DNA of 64,000 nt from Hymenobacter translucens (GTDB taxonomy: Bacteria; Bacteroidota; Bacteroidia; Cytophagales; Hymenobacteraceae): NCBI RefSeq assembly GCF_020685205.1, contig NZ_JAJERB010000004.1, forward strand, positions 124,001 through 188,000. The letters run 5' to 3'. Every line of letters starts with the position of its first letter. Positions within the stretch are counted from its first letter, which is position 1. This document shows, piece by piece, positions 8,190 to 15,865 of this stretch. A program made the translations under genes and the position numbers. A model generated the notes under the pieces. The model was not told the DNA's origin and did not search any database. It worked only from the letters and a program-made list of their open reading frames with translations.

Positions 8190-8546
8190 ATGCTGACTGA
8201 TGCCCCACTTTCAGATCGACTGCTTGCTTTTGCATTGCGGGTAGTGCGCCTGGTTCCACCCCTGGCCTGGTGGGCGCTGGCCGGGCTCGTGCTGGGGGTG
8301 CTCAATACCTCCCTGCACCAGGAGCTGTGGCCCAACACGCCCGGAGCCAGGTATTTCTTTACCAGCCTGAGCATCGTCAGCGGAATGTTGCTGCCCTGGC
8401 TGGGTGCCCGCACCTGCTGGCGGGTGGCCGATACGCTGCCGTTCGGCTTCTGGCAGGTGCTCTGGCGGCTTACCGGCGTGGGAGCGTACGGCGGGGCCTG
8501 CGTGGCAACGCTGCTGGGGTTGATAGTTCTGGCGGTCAAACTTTAG
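8190..8546 (+). CDS. hypothetical membrane protein
   Basis: A 118-residue protein with three predicted transmembrane helices (about 20-40, 55-72 and 95-115). It has short loops and no recognisable motif. The ATG at 8190 comes 66 bp after the Coq4 gene on the same strand. Function is unknown. Support comes from consistent hydrophobic segmentation and its place in a run of small membrane-protein genes. Confidence 0.5.
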   Translation: MLTDAPLSDRLLAFALRVVRLVPPLAWWALAGLVLGVLNTSLHQELWPNTPGARYFFTSLSIVSGMLLPWLGARTCWRVADTLPFGFWQVLWRLTGVGAYGGACVATLLGLIVLAVKL

Positions 8547-8624
8547 CGGCGTGGGGTAGGGCGGGTGGCCGGCAGCACCGGAATTTTACGTTCTTGCCGA
8601 CCCTCACCCTGCATTCTGTTCCTG

Positions 8625-9020
8625 ATGGCCCGAACCGCGCTGCTGCTCCTTCTCGCTCTGTCCTTGCTGCTGGAGCTGACCCTGGCCGTGGGCGGCTTTG
8701 TGATGCCCGATGTGCTGCTGGCGAAGTTTGGCGTCGGCAACACCCCGGATACGCAGTTTATGGCCTTCGTCCTGGCCTGGCTGCTGGTGTTTGTCTCCCT
8801 GATGATCGGGCTGGCGCTGGTCTGGGCCTGGCGGCGCCACCCGGGCTACCCGGCCCTGTGCTACGCGCTGGGTTTCTGGTGGATAGGCATCGGGCTGGGC
8901 CTCTACCTCGGCTACGGGCGCTTCGACAATCTGCTGCTGGATACAGTGAAGGGGCTGCTGCTGGTAGGAGCAACCCGGGCTAGCCGGCAGGCGACTCTGG
9001 CCGCAACGGCCGGCCGCTAA
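8625..9020 (+). CDS. hypothetical membrane protein
   Basis: A 131-residue protein with four predicted helices (about 3-25, 45-68, 78-98 and 105-122). ATG 8625 places the first helix directly at the N-terminus. The frame is open to 8565, but those 20 codons are Cys/Pro-rich and look untranslated. The topology resembles small four-helix membrane proteins of unknown role. It is the last of the small membrane genes before the penicillin-binding protein. Confidence 0.5.
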   Translation: MARTALLLLLALSLLLELTLAVGGFVMPDVLLAKFGVGNTPDTQFMAFVLAWLLVFVSLMIGLALVWAWRRHPGYPALCYALGFWWIGIGLGLYLGYGRFDNLLLDTVKGLLLVGATRASRQATLAATAGR

Positions 9021-9056
9021 GCCCGACTTTGTAGCCGCCGGGCCGCGCCCGTCTGG

Positions 9057-9064
9057 TATATTTG
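9057..9064 (+). promoter_or_regulatory. -7 promoter element of the PBP1A gene
   Basis: TATATTTG matches TAnnTTTG exactly, 48 nt before the ATG at 9113. The nearest TTG (9029-9031) leaves a 25-nt gap, longer than usual, so the -33 element is uncertain. Confidence 0.45.
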
Positions 9065-9112
9065 TAGCTCCTTTTCCGATCTTGTGGTCCGCCACGGCTC
9101 AACGTGACCTGA

Positions 9113-11488
9113 ATGTCCGCTCCCGACCAGACTCCAACCACCCCCGAATCCCGTCCGCGCCGCCGCTGGCCCAACATCCTGACGCGGTCCATCTGGGGCA
9201 TTTTTGTGGTCGGGCTGGGCCTGTTTCTGCTGTACCCGATTCTGGTCAGCACCAACTTTCTGTTTCTGTTCGGGAAGTCGCCAAGTCTGGAGGACCTGGA
9301 AAACCCCCGGGTCGAGCAGGCCTCCCAGCTCTACACCTCCGACGGCGTGCTGATCGGCAAGTACTTCCGCGAAAACCGGGTGCCGGTGCCGTTCAGCAAA
9401 ATGTCGCCCCTGCTGGTAAAGGCCCTGGTGGCTACCGAGGACGTGCGCTTCTACGAGCATTCCGGCATCGACCCCAAGGCCATGGTGGCGGCCGTAGCCG
9501 CCACGCTGCGCGGCGAAAAGCGCGGGGGCTCCACGCTCACCCAGCAGCTGGCTAAAAACCTCTACAACACCCGCCGGGGCCAGACCCGGGGCGGGCTGGG
9601 CTACATCCCCGGCGTGAGCCTGATTGTCGCCAAAACCAAGGAGTGGCTGACGGCCGTGGAGCTGGAAAGCCGCTACACCAAAGAGGAGATTCTGCGGATG
9701 TACCTGAACACCGTGGAGTATGGCTCCAAGGCCTATGGCATCAAGGTGGCCGCCAAAACCTACTTCAGCACTTCGCCCGACTCTCTCAGCCCCGAGCAGG
9801 TGGCTACGCTCGTGGGCGTGCTCAACAACCCGACCGCCTACAATCCCCGCTTTCATCCCGAGGCCTCCCGTAAGCGCCGCAACGTGGTGCTCGAGCGCAT
9901 GGCTCAGGCCAGACTGATTTCCGAAGAGGAAGCCAACCGCCTGGCTCAGGAGCCCATTGTGCTTAAGTACCAGGTGGAGCAGCACATCGACGGACCGCCC
10001 ACCTACTTCCGCGGGGCTGTAAGTCAGTTCGTAAACAAATGGTGCGAAGCCAACGGCTACGACATGTACCGCGACGGACTGCGCATCTACACTACCATCG
10101 ACTCGCGGATGCAGAAGTACGCCGAGGAGTCGGTGAACAGCCGGATGAAGCGCCTGCAGCGGGAGTTCGACAACTTCTGGCGCAACCGGGGCGGCAACCC
10201 CTGGGTCGACGACGAAGGCAAGGAAATCCCCGACTTCATCGAAACCCAGATGAAGCGCACCGAGGTGTACAAGTCCCTGGCCAACCGTTACAAAGGCCAG
10301 CCGGCCCACCTCGACTCGGCTTTGCACGCCAAGCGTCCCATGAAGGTGTTTACCTGGAAAGGCGACGGCGACACCACGCTGGTCATGTCACCTATCGACT
10401 CCCTGGCCTACTACAAGCACTTCCTGCACGCGGGCATGATGACGATGGACCCCTTCACCGGCTACATCAAGGCCTGGGTGGGCGGGCTGAACTACCGCTT
10501 CTTTCAGTACGACCACGTCAAGCAGGGCAAGCGCCAGGCCGGCTCCACCTTCAAGCCCTTCGTCTACCTCACCGCCATCGACAACGGCTACTCGCCCTGT
10601 GACCGGATCCGGGACGAGCGCGTGACCATCAAGTACGTGGAAGACGGCAAGGACATGGAGTGGAAGCCCGACAACGTGACCCGCGAATACACCGGCATTA
10701 ACATGACCCTGCGCCATGCCATGGCCCGGTCGGTGAACTCCGTGACGGCCCAGCTAACTGAGCTCGTGGGCTGGGACAAGGTGGGCGAGTACGCGCACAA
10801 GGTGGGCATTACCAGCAAGTTGCTGCCCGTGCCCAGCATCGGCCTGGGCTCGGCCGGCGACGTAAGCGTGTACGAGATGGTGAATGCCTACAGCACCTTC
10901 GTCAACAACGGCTTCCGCACCGAGCCGCTTATCGTGACGCGTATCGAGGACCGCAACGGCAACGTAATTCAGCAGTTTGACCCCCGGCAGAAGCGTGCCA
11001 TCTCCCCCGAAACAGCTTGGCTGATGCTGTACATGCTGCGCGGCGGCATGGACGAGCCCGGCGGCACTTCCCAGGCGCTTTGGGACTACAAGCTCTGGCG
11101 CAACAACAACCAGATCGGGGGCAAGACCGGCACCACCTCCAACTATTCCGACGGCTGGTACATGGGCGTTACCAAGGACCTGGTGACCGGCGTGTGGGTA
11201 GGAGGGGAGGACCGCAGCATTCACTTCTTCCGCTCCCAGCAGGGCGAAGGCGGCCGCATGGCCCTGCCCGTGTTCGGCACCTACATGGAGAAGCTGTACG
11301 GCGACGAGTCCCTCGACATTACCATGGGCCCCTTCCCCAAGCCCCAGACCAAAATCAACAAAAAGTACATCTGCTCGTCGCCGGCCGAGCCCCGCAAGCG
11401 CAAGGCCATTGCCATCGACACCGTAGCGGCCGACGACCTGCTGGAGCAGCTGAACAGTGGCGCCGTGCCCGTGCCGGACAGTCTGTAG
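9113..11488 (+). CDS. mrcA: penicillin-binding protein 1A (class A, bifunctional)
   Basis: A 791-residue protein with one N-terminal transmembrane helix (about 24-45). The GT51 glycosyltransferase domain has EDxxFxxHxG (about 108-117) and the GGSTLTQQLAKN motif (about 137-148). The transpeptidase domain has STFK (about 477), SVN (about 539) and KTGTT (about 669). It polymerises and cross-links peptidoglycan in the periplasm. A region of roughly 150 residues between the domains is longer than minimal. All catalytic motifs are intact and the length is normal. It stands alone with its own promoter and is convergent with a lipoprotein gene. Confidence 0.93.
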   Translation: MSAPDQTPTTPESRPRRRWPNILTRSIWGIFVVGLGLFLLYPILVSTNFLFLFGKSPSLEDLENPRVEQASQLYTSDGVLIGKYFRENRVPVPFSKMSPLLVKALVATEDVRFYEHSGIDPKAMVAAVAATLRGEKRGGSTLTQQLAKNLYNTRRGQTRGGLGYIPGVSLIVAKTKEWLTAVELESRYTKEEILRMYLNTVEYGSKAYGIKVAAKTYFSTSPDSLSPEQVATLVGVLNNPTAYNPRFHPEASRKRRNVVLERMAQARLISEEEANRLAQEPIVLKYQVEQHIDGPPTYFRGAVSQFVNKWCEANGYDMYRDGLRIYTTIDSRMQKYAEESVNSRMKRLQREFDNFWRNRGGNPWVDDEGKEIPDFIETQMKRTEVYKSLANRYKGQPAHLDSALHAKRPMKVFTWKGDGDTTLVMSPIDSLAYYKHFLHAGMMTMDPFTGYIKAWVGGLNYRFFQYDHVKQGKRQAGSTFKPFVYLTAIDNGYSPCDRIRDERVTIKYVEDGKDMEWKPDNVTREYTGINMTLRHAMARSVNSVTAQLTELVGWDKVGEYAHKVGITSKLLPVPSIGLGSAGDVSVYEMVNAYSTFVNNGFRTEPLIVTRIEDRNGNVIQQFDPRQKRAISPETAWLMLYMLRGGMDEPGGTSQALWDYKLWRNNNQIGGKTGTTSNYSDGWYMGVTKDLVTGVWVGGEDRSIHFFRSQQGEGGRMALPVFGTYMEKLYGDESLDITMGPFPKPQTKINKKYICSSPAEPRKRKAIAIDTVAADDLLEQLNSGAVPVPDSL

Positions 11489-11529
11489 CGGTAGCGCCGC
11501 CTGCTCGCCCGTCGTATCCGGTCCGGGAA

Positions 11530-12051
11530 CTACTTTTTCTGCGCGTAGGCCACGCTGTCCAGTACGATGCGCCCAGGCGCGGCCGTGAGGTGGTAAGTGG
11601 CCTTGAACTGGCTGGAGTCCACTTCGGCAATACCGCGCTCTACCAGCTCCGCCAGGCTTCGGGTCGAATCCTTCCCCGGTGGCCGCAGAAAACGGAAGTT
11701 CACCAGCATATAGTCCTGGTTGACCAAGCGCAGGCGGGCTACCAGGGAGTCAGGATACGCGCTGATTCTGCCCCGGTAGGTGTAAAAGCCCCCGTCGGAA
11801 GCGGAATAGCCCTTCTGGTGATTTTTGATTACGACGGGCAGCTTTTCCAGGAAGACGGAGTCGCTGCGAATGGTAAGCCGGTTTTCGTGGTACCATCGGT
11901 CGGTGGTATCCTCGGGCGTGATGTCGGCGTGGCTCGGGCCCATGCTTTCCAGGCCCACGTAGAAACCGGAAGCCGGTAGCGCCAATGGCTTCGGGGCCGG
12001 GTTGCAGGCGGCCAGCACCAGTAAGGCAGGCCACAGTTTCCGGCTGAGCAT
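11530..12051 (-). CDS. hypothetical lipoprotein
   Basis: A 173-residue protein with a short signal peptide and lipobox (VLAAC, C16), then a predicted beta-rich domain. The start ATG at 12051 shares one base with the stop of the upstream TIGR01777 gene (TAATG), so the two are translationally coupled. The frame stays open further upstream inside the epimerase, but that is an antiphase shadow. I do not recognise the family. It is the last gene of the pterin operon. Confidence 0.65.
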   Translation of the reverse strand: MLSRKLWPALLVLAACNPAPKPLALPASGFYVGLESMGPSHADITPEDTTDRWYHENRLTIRSDSVFLEKLPVVIKNHQKGYSASDGGFYTYRGRISAYPDSLVARLRLVNQDYMLVNFRFLRPPGKDSTRSLAELVERGIAEVDSSQFKATYHLTAAPGRIVLDSVAYAQKK

Positions 12052-12965
12052 TACTCTTCCTTGGTGTAGAACGACTCCAGCGCGGCACCCAGGTGGGGAT
12101 ACTCGAACGTAAAGCCCTGGCGCAGCACTTTGTCGGCACTCACGCGCTGGGAGGCCAGCACGATCTCGCTCATCTCGCCCAGCACCAGCTTCAGGCCGAA
12201 GGCCGGAACCTTGGGTAGCACCAGGGGCCGGTGCATCACGGCGGCCAGGGTTTCGGTGAACTCCTGGTTGGTGACCGGGTTGGGCGCCACGGCATTGTAC
12301 ACGCCTTCCCACTGGGGCTCTTCCAGCATCTGCAGCAAAAGCCGGCACAGGTCATCGATGTGAATCCAGGACATAAACTGCCGGCCCGAGCCCAGCGGGG
12401 CACCGGCCAGCAGCTTGATGGGCCGGGCTATCTGGGGCAGGGCGCCTCCTTCCGTGCTCAGCACAATGCCGATGCGGGGAATCACGGTACGGATGCCCAG
12501 GGCGGCGACGTGCCGGGCCGCCTGCTCCCATTCCTGCGTCACGTCGGCCAGAAAGTCGTGCTGTGCCGGGGGCGTTTCCTCGTGCAGCAGCTGGCTGCCG
12601 GTGTCGCCGTAGATGCCGATGGCCGAGGCCGAAATCAGCGCCCGCACGTGATGGTCGCCCCGGCCCAGCGCCTCGGCCAGCAGGTTGGTGCCCTTGCGGC
12701 GGCTGTCCATGATGTCGCGCTTCCGCTCATCGGTCCACTTGCCATCCGACACGCTGGAGCCGGCCAGGTTGATGATGTAGTCGGCATAGGCAATGGCAGC
12801 CGGGTCGAGCTGGCCTTTCTCGGGGTCCCAGCGGAAGCGGCGCACGCGCCCGGCTTCGCTGTGGCGGCTGAGCAGCGCTACTTCGTAGCCCGCGTCAATG
12901 AGCAGCTCCGACAGGCGGCTGCCAATCAAACCAGTACCGCCCGTAATCAGGACTTTTCGCGACAT
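12051..12965 (-). CDS. TIGR01777 family NAD-dependent epimerase
   Basis: A 304-residue extended short-chain dehydrogenase. The N-terminal Rossmann motif GGTGLIGS (about 8-15) binds the dinucleotide, and the C-terminal part carries the DUF1731-like end with L-x-x-GF-x-F-x-(Y/H)-P. TIGR01777 proteins are widespread (YfcH-like) with no agreed substrate. ATG 12965 puts the Rossmann strand at the N-terminus; a longer frame to 13064 is probably untranslated. It lies 108 bp downstream of folE and is coupled to the lipoprotein gene. Confidence 0.82.
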   Translation of the reverse strand: MSRKVLITGGTGLIGSRLSELLIDAGYEVALLSRHSEAGRVRRFRWDPEKGQLDPAAIAYADYIINLAGSSVSDGKWTDERKRDIMDSRRKGTNLLAEALGRGDHHVRALISASAIGIYGDTGSQLLHEETPPAQHDFLADVTQEWEQAARHVAALGIRTVIPRIGIVLSTEGGALPQIARPIKLLAGAPLGSGRQFMSWIHIDDLCRLLLQMLEEPQWEGVYNAVAPNPVTNQEFTETLAAVMHRPLVLPKVPAFGLKLVLGEMSEIVLASQRVSADKVLRQGFTFEYPHLGAALESFYTKEE

Positions 12966-13073
12966 GTTAGAGAAGCCGGAAGCCGGGGCTTTCAGCGGAT
13001 GGCGTTTACCAGGATGGGAAAGAGAAAACAGACCGCAAGCTACTCGTTGGGCGGCAATAGCCAACCGTTCAGC

Positions 13074-13736
13074 TTATTTTCCCAGCTGCCGCAGAAATTC
13101 GGCCCGCAGGTCGGCATCAGCGTTGAAAACTCCGCCGTACTCGGCCGTAATGGTGCTGCTGCTGGTATCGTTCACGCCCCGGCTCATCACGCACAGGTGG
13201 TCGGCCTCAATGAGCACGGCCACGTCGTCGGTGCGCAGGCTTTGTTTGAGTTCCTCGGCAATCTGCCGGGTCAGGCGCTCCTGCACCTGGGGCCGGCGGG
13301 CGTAGTACTGCACCACCCGGTTCAGCTTCGAGAGGCCCACCACGTTCTTGCCGGGCAGGTAGGCCACGTGGGCCTTGCCGATGATGGGCACGAAGTGATG
13401 CTCGCAGCAGGAGAACAGCGTGATGTCGCGCTCAATCAGCATCTGCCGGTACTGGTAGCGGTTCTCAAACAGCTTCACGTGGGGGCGATGGGCGGGGTCG
13501 AGGCCCCGGAACCACTCCTGCACAAACATCTTGGCAACCCGGCGGGGCGTACCATCGAGGCTGTCGTCGGTGAGGTCCAGGCCCAGCACCGTCATGATCT
13601 CGCGGAAATGCGTGGCGATGGTGTCAATCTTCTGCTCATCGCTCAGGGCAAAGGCATCGGGGCGGAGCGGGGTGCGCAGCTCGGCGGGCAGGTGGGCATC
13701 GGCCAGAGCCGACGCTTCGGGCACGGAGTTATCCAT
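13074..13736 (-). CDS. folE: GTP cyclohydrolase I
   Basis: A 220-residue enzyme that converts GTP to 7,8-dihydroneopterin triphosphate, the first step of folate and pterin synthesis. Zinc ligands are visible as C111, H114 (in CEHHF) and C182 (in LCVMSRG). The core GLSKLNR segment is intact. Its start overlaps the end of the QueD-type gene by 8 nt. Encoding both together suggests the dihydroneopterin triphosphate made here feeds that enzyme as well as folate synthesis (folB lies 26 kb away). Confidence 0.95.
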   Translation of the reverse strand: MDNSVPEASALADAHLPAELRTPLRPDAFALSDEQKIDTIATHFREIMTVLGLDLTDDSLDGTPRRVAKMFVQEWFRGLDPAHRPHVKLFENRYQYRQMLIERDITLFSCCEHHFVPIIGKAHVAYLPGKNVVGLSKLNRVVQYYARRPQVQERLTRQIAEELKQSLRTDDVAVLIEADHLCVMSRGVNDTSSSTITAEYGGVFNADADLRAEFLRQLGK

Positions 13737-14136
13737 GGTATTCTACAAAGTTGCGGTCCGTCTCGTAGAGCGTAACCGACAAGGCGAGGTTGGATTCGAG
13801 GTGGGGCCGGAGCCGGAGCCAGATGACGCGGGCAATATTTTCGGCCGTGGGGTTGAGGGTGCGGAAGTCTTCCGTATCCAGATTCAGGTTGCGGTGGTCA
13901 AAGGTATCCAGAATCTCGCGCTTGATGAGGTCGCTGAGCCGCTTCAGGTCGTACACGTACCCCGTGTCCGGGTCGACCTCCCCAGTCAGCCGGACCGTCA
14001 GATTGTAGTTGTGGCCGTGGTAGTTGGGATTGTTGCACTTGCCGAAAACGCGCTGGTTCTGCTCGTCGCTCCAGGCCGGGTTATGAAGCCGGTGAGCTGC
14101 GTTGAAGTGCTCGGTACGTCCTACTGTTACTTGCAT
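13729..14136 (-). CDS. queD: 6-carboxytetrahydropterin synthase / PTPS family (QueD-like)
   Basis: A 135-residue T-fold enzyme. Zinc ligands are H15 (AAHRL) and H40/H42 (HGHNY); the catalytic cysteine is C34 in FGKCNN. It acts on dihydroneopterin triphosphate, in queuosine synthesis or as a pyruvoyl-tetrahydropterin synthase. Sequence alone does not settle which. It is the first gene of the operon queD-folE-TIGR01777-lipoprotein. The 277-bp region upstream to the divergent gene at 14414 is A/T-rich; I saw no recognisable preQ1 riboswitch in it. Confidence 0.87.
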   Translation of the reverse strand: MQVTVGRTEHFNAAHRLHNPAWSDEQNQRVFGKCNNPNYHGHNYNLTVRLTGEVDPDTGYVYDLKRLSDLIKREILDTFDHRNLNLDTEDFRTLNPTAENIARVIWLRLRPHLESNLALSVTLYETDRNFVEYHG

Positions 14137-14413
14137 AGAGGCTTAGAACAGGGCGACCCGGGATTTGGTTGTTGTTCTGCTTATAATCTTCCGGTTTAAT
14201 TATTAAGGTTTCATATGTAAGGACAAATTCTTGAAATACACTTGGATAAGGTTGTTGTATAATAGGATTTAATCAACAAAAACCGAAATCAAATCAAAAA
14301 AAGCGGGTCTTAGTCGCTGATATGAAAGCAGTCTGGTTAAATTTGGTGAACCGGATTACCTGCGCCGGTGCCGGATCCTTCTGCAACACCATTTTTCAAT
14401 CAGACCATTTAGT

Positions 14414-15124
14414 ATGAAACCAGGCGTACTCCTCTCCTTGCTTCTTGTCTTCTTCCTCTCCGTGACGGGCTTCGCCCAGAAGTCGCCCGTGGACGAGACG
14501 GATATGGCAATCAAAGGCATTCCGCGTAAGGGCCAGCGCGTAACTATCCAGCTGGATAGCAAACGTGTGGATGACTCGTGGAAAAAGCAGCTCGACGAAC
14601 GGTTTGGCGGTAAGGTAAAGGCCGACAAAGGCATTTACCAGATGACGGCGGTGGTGATTGAGGACATCTCGAAAACGCCGATTACCATCATCAGCAAAGT
14701 AGACGCCGTTCCCACCGGTACCACCGTGTGGTGGTCGATTGACCTGGGCAACGCCTACCTGAGCAAGGATGGCACCCCCGCCCAGTGGAAGGCTTCGGAG
14801 AAGTACCTGAAGGACTTCGCCCGCATGCTCTACCGCGAAGACCTCGCCATCCAGGTTTCGGAAGCTGAAAAAGCGCTCGTTTCTTCTCAGAACAACCACA
14901 TGGCCGTAATTGCCAAGGCTGACGCTATCAAGAAGGACATCGAGAAGAACAAGGCCAAGAAGGCTGAAATTCAGCAGATGCTCGCCCAGAACGCTGCCGA
15001 ACTGCTGCAGTACAACAACCTCATCGACTCCAACCTGAAAGAGCAGGAAGCCGCCCGCGCCGACATTGTCAACATGCGCGTGGCGCTTGAAGCTGTCAAG
15101 GAGCGCATGAACAAGATCGAGTAG
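14414..15124 (+). CDS. secreted coiled-coil protein of unknown function
   Basis: A 236-residue protein with a cleavable signal peptide (residues 1-21, ending GFAQ). A mixed domain follows (about 25-145). The C-terminal long helix (about 150-235) is rich in Lys, Glu, Ala and Gln, with a heptad-like pattern typical of a coiled coil. I do not recognise the family. The strong terminator downstream and the long A/T-rich leader (14137-14413) suggest a well-expressed single gene. It probably acts in the periplasm or is exported. Confidence 0.7.
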   Translation: MKPGVLLSLLLVFFLSVTGFAQKSPVDETDMAIKGIPRKGQRVTIQLDSKRVDDSWKKQLDERFGGKVKADKGIYQMTAVVIEDISKTPITIISKVDAVPTGTTVWWSIDLGNAYLSKDGTPAQWKASEKYLKDFARMLYREDLAIQVSEAEKALVSSQNNHMAVIAKADAIKKDIEKNKAKKAEIQQMLAQNAAELLQYNNLIDSNLKEQEAARADIVNMRVALEAVKERMNKIE

Positions 15125-15145
15125 TCCTGCTACTTCGCTTCAAGC

Positions 15146-15179
15146 AAAAAAGCCCGGCCTCTGCAGGCCGGGCTTTTTT
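15146..15179. terminator. bidirectional rho-independent terminator
   Basis: Perfect 15-bp arms (15146-15160 and 15165-15179) with a 4-nt loop. The GC-rich stem is flanked by A-run and T-run, so it can serve both the coiled-coil gene and the convergent lipoprotein gene. Confidence 0.9.
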
Positions 15180-15196
15180 GTGCACTCCGGTGACGC

Positions 15197-15790
15197 TTAC
15201 TGCATGGCAACCCGGACCTGCTGCTCGGCGGCTTTCTCGTCTTTCCAGCCCATCACCCGCACTTCCCCGTCGTTCCCGCGGTGCTGAAACCAGATGCGCA
15301 ACGACTCCTTGACGCTGGGGTACTGCTTAAGCAGCTCTGCCCAGGTGGTAATGTCCGGGAGGATGCGCTGGCTGGGCCGGGCTGGTACGGCCAGCACCAC
15401 CTGCTCCAGCATGCCGGCATTGTCGAGCAGCAGCAGACCAACGGGCAGCACTTCCACCACTGTACCGGCCGGCTGCGTTTCGGCGAGCAGCAGGATCGGC
15501 AGGGGGCGAGAAGGTACCGCTGCGGAATGGGTGCCGGGCACGAACCCGTAGTTGCCGGGAAAGGGCAGAAACTCCACCTGCCGGTCCGTACCAGCCCGCT
15601 GCACCCGCCGGAATTCACCGGTAGCCGGGTCGTAAAGCTGCTCGTGGTTGGTGCCGGCCGGAATCTCGACTACCATCTGCAGCAGCTTGCGCTCCGTCGA
15701 AAACGTGGGCAGCTCGGTTAGCTTGGGCTTGCAGGCCGGTAGAGCCGCGGACAGCAGCCCGGCCGTAAGCACCACAACAGGAATGCGCAT
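15197..15790 (-). CDS. inorganic pyrophosphatase-like lipoprotein, active site degenerate
   Basis: A 197-residue protein with a lipoprotein signal (LPAC, C20). The body aligns along its length with family I inorganic pyrophosphatase: a VEIPA strand (about 41), FPGNYGFVPGT (about 77-87), a P-V-G-L-L-x-L-D segment and a GWKDEKAA end. The DxDPxD metal-binding motif is replaced by a Pro/Ser-containing segment (about 89-95), and the later Asp-x-Lys pair is also missing. Diphosphate hydrolysis is therefore unlikely. It may be a ligand-binding pseudoenzyme in the envelope. Confidence 0.7.
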   Translation of the reverse strand: MRIPVVVLTAGLLSAALPACKPKLTELPTFSTERKLLQMVVEIPAGTNHEQLYDPATGEFRRVQRAGTDRQVEFLPFPGNYGFVPGTHSAAVPSRPLPILLLAETQPAGTVVEVLPVGLLLLDNAGMLEQVVLAVPARPSQRILPDITTWAELLKQYPSVKESLRIWFQHRGNDGEVRVMGWKDEKAAEQQVRVAMQ

Positions 15791-15820
15791 AGGCAGGAAA
15801 AGGGAGTAGCCATTTAAAAG

Positions 15821-15852
15821 CCGGGGTCCGCACGCTGCGGCGCGGACCCCGG
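15821..15852 (-). terminator. terminator of the M1 aminopeptidase gene
   Basis: Perfect 11-bp GC-rich arms (15821-15831, 15842-15852), followed on the minus strand by a CTTTT run. It lies 14 bp past the peptidase stop. Confidence 0.75.
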
Positions 15853-15865
15853 TCGGAAGCTTGGT

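Noticed and set aside
12231..13775. 514-codon plus-strand frame opposite TIGR01777 and folE
   Set aside because: Antisense shadow over two well-supported genes; no domain pattern.
14137..14413. preQ1 riboswitch upstream of queD
   Set aside because: I could not find the compact hairpin plus A-rich tail pattern; the region is only A/T-rich.
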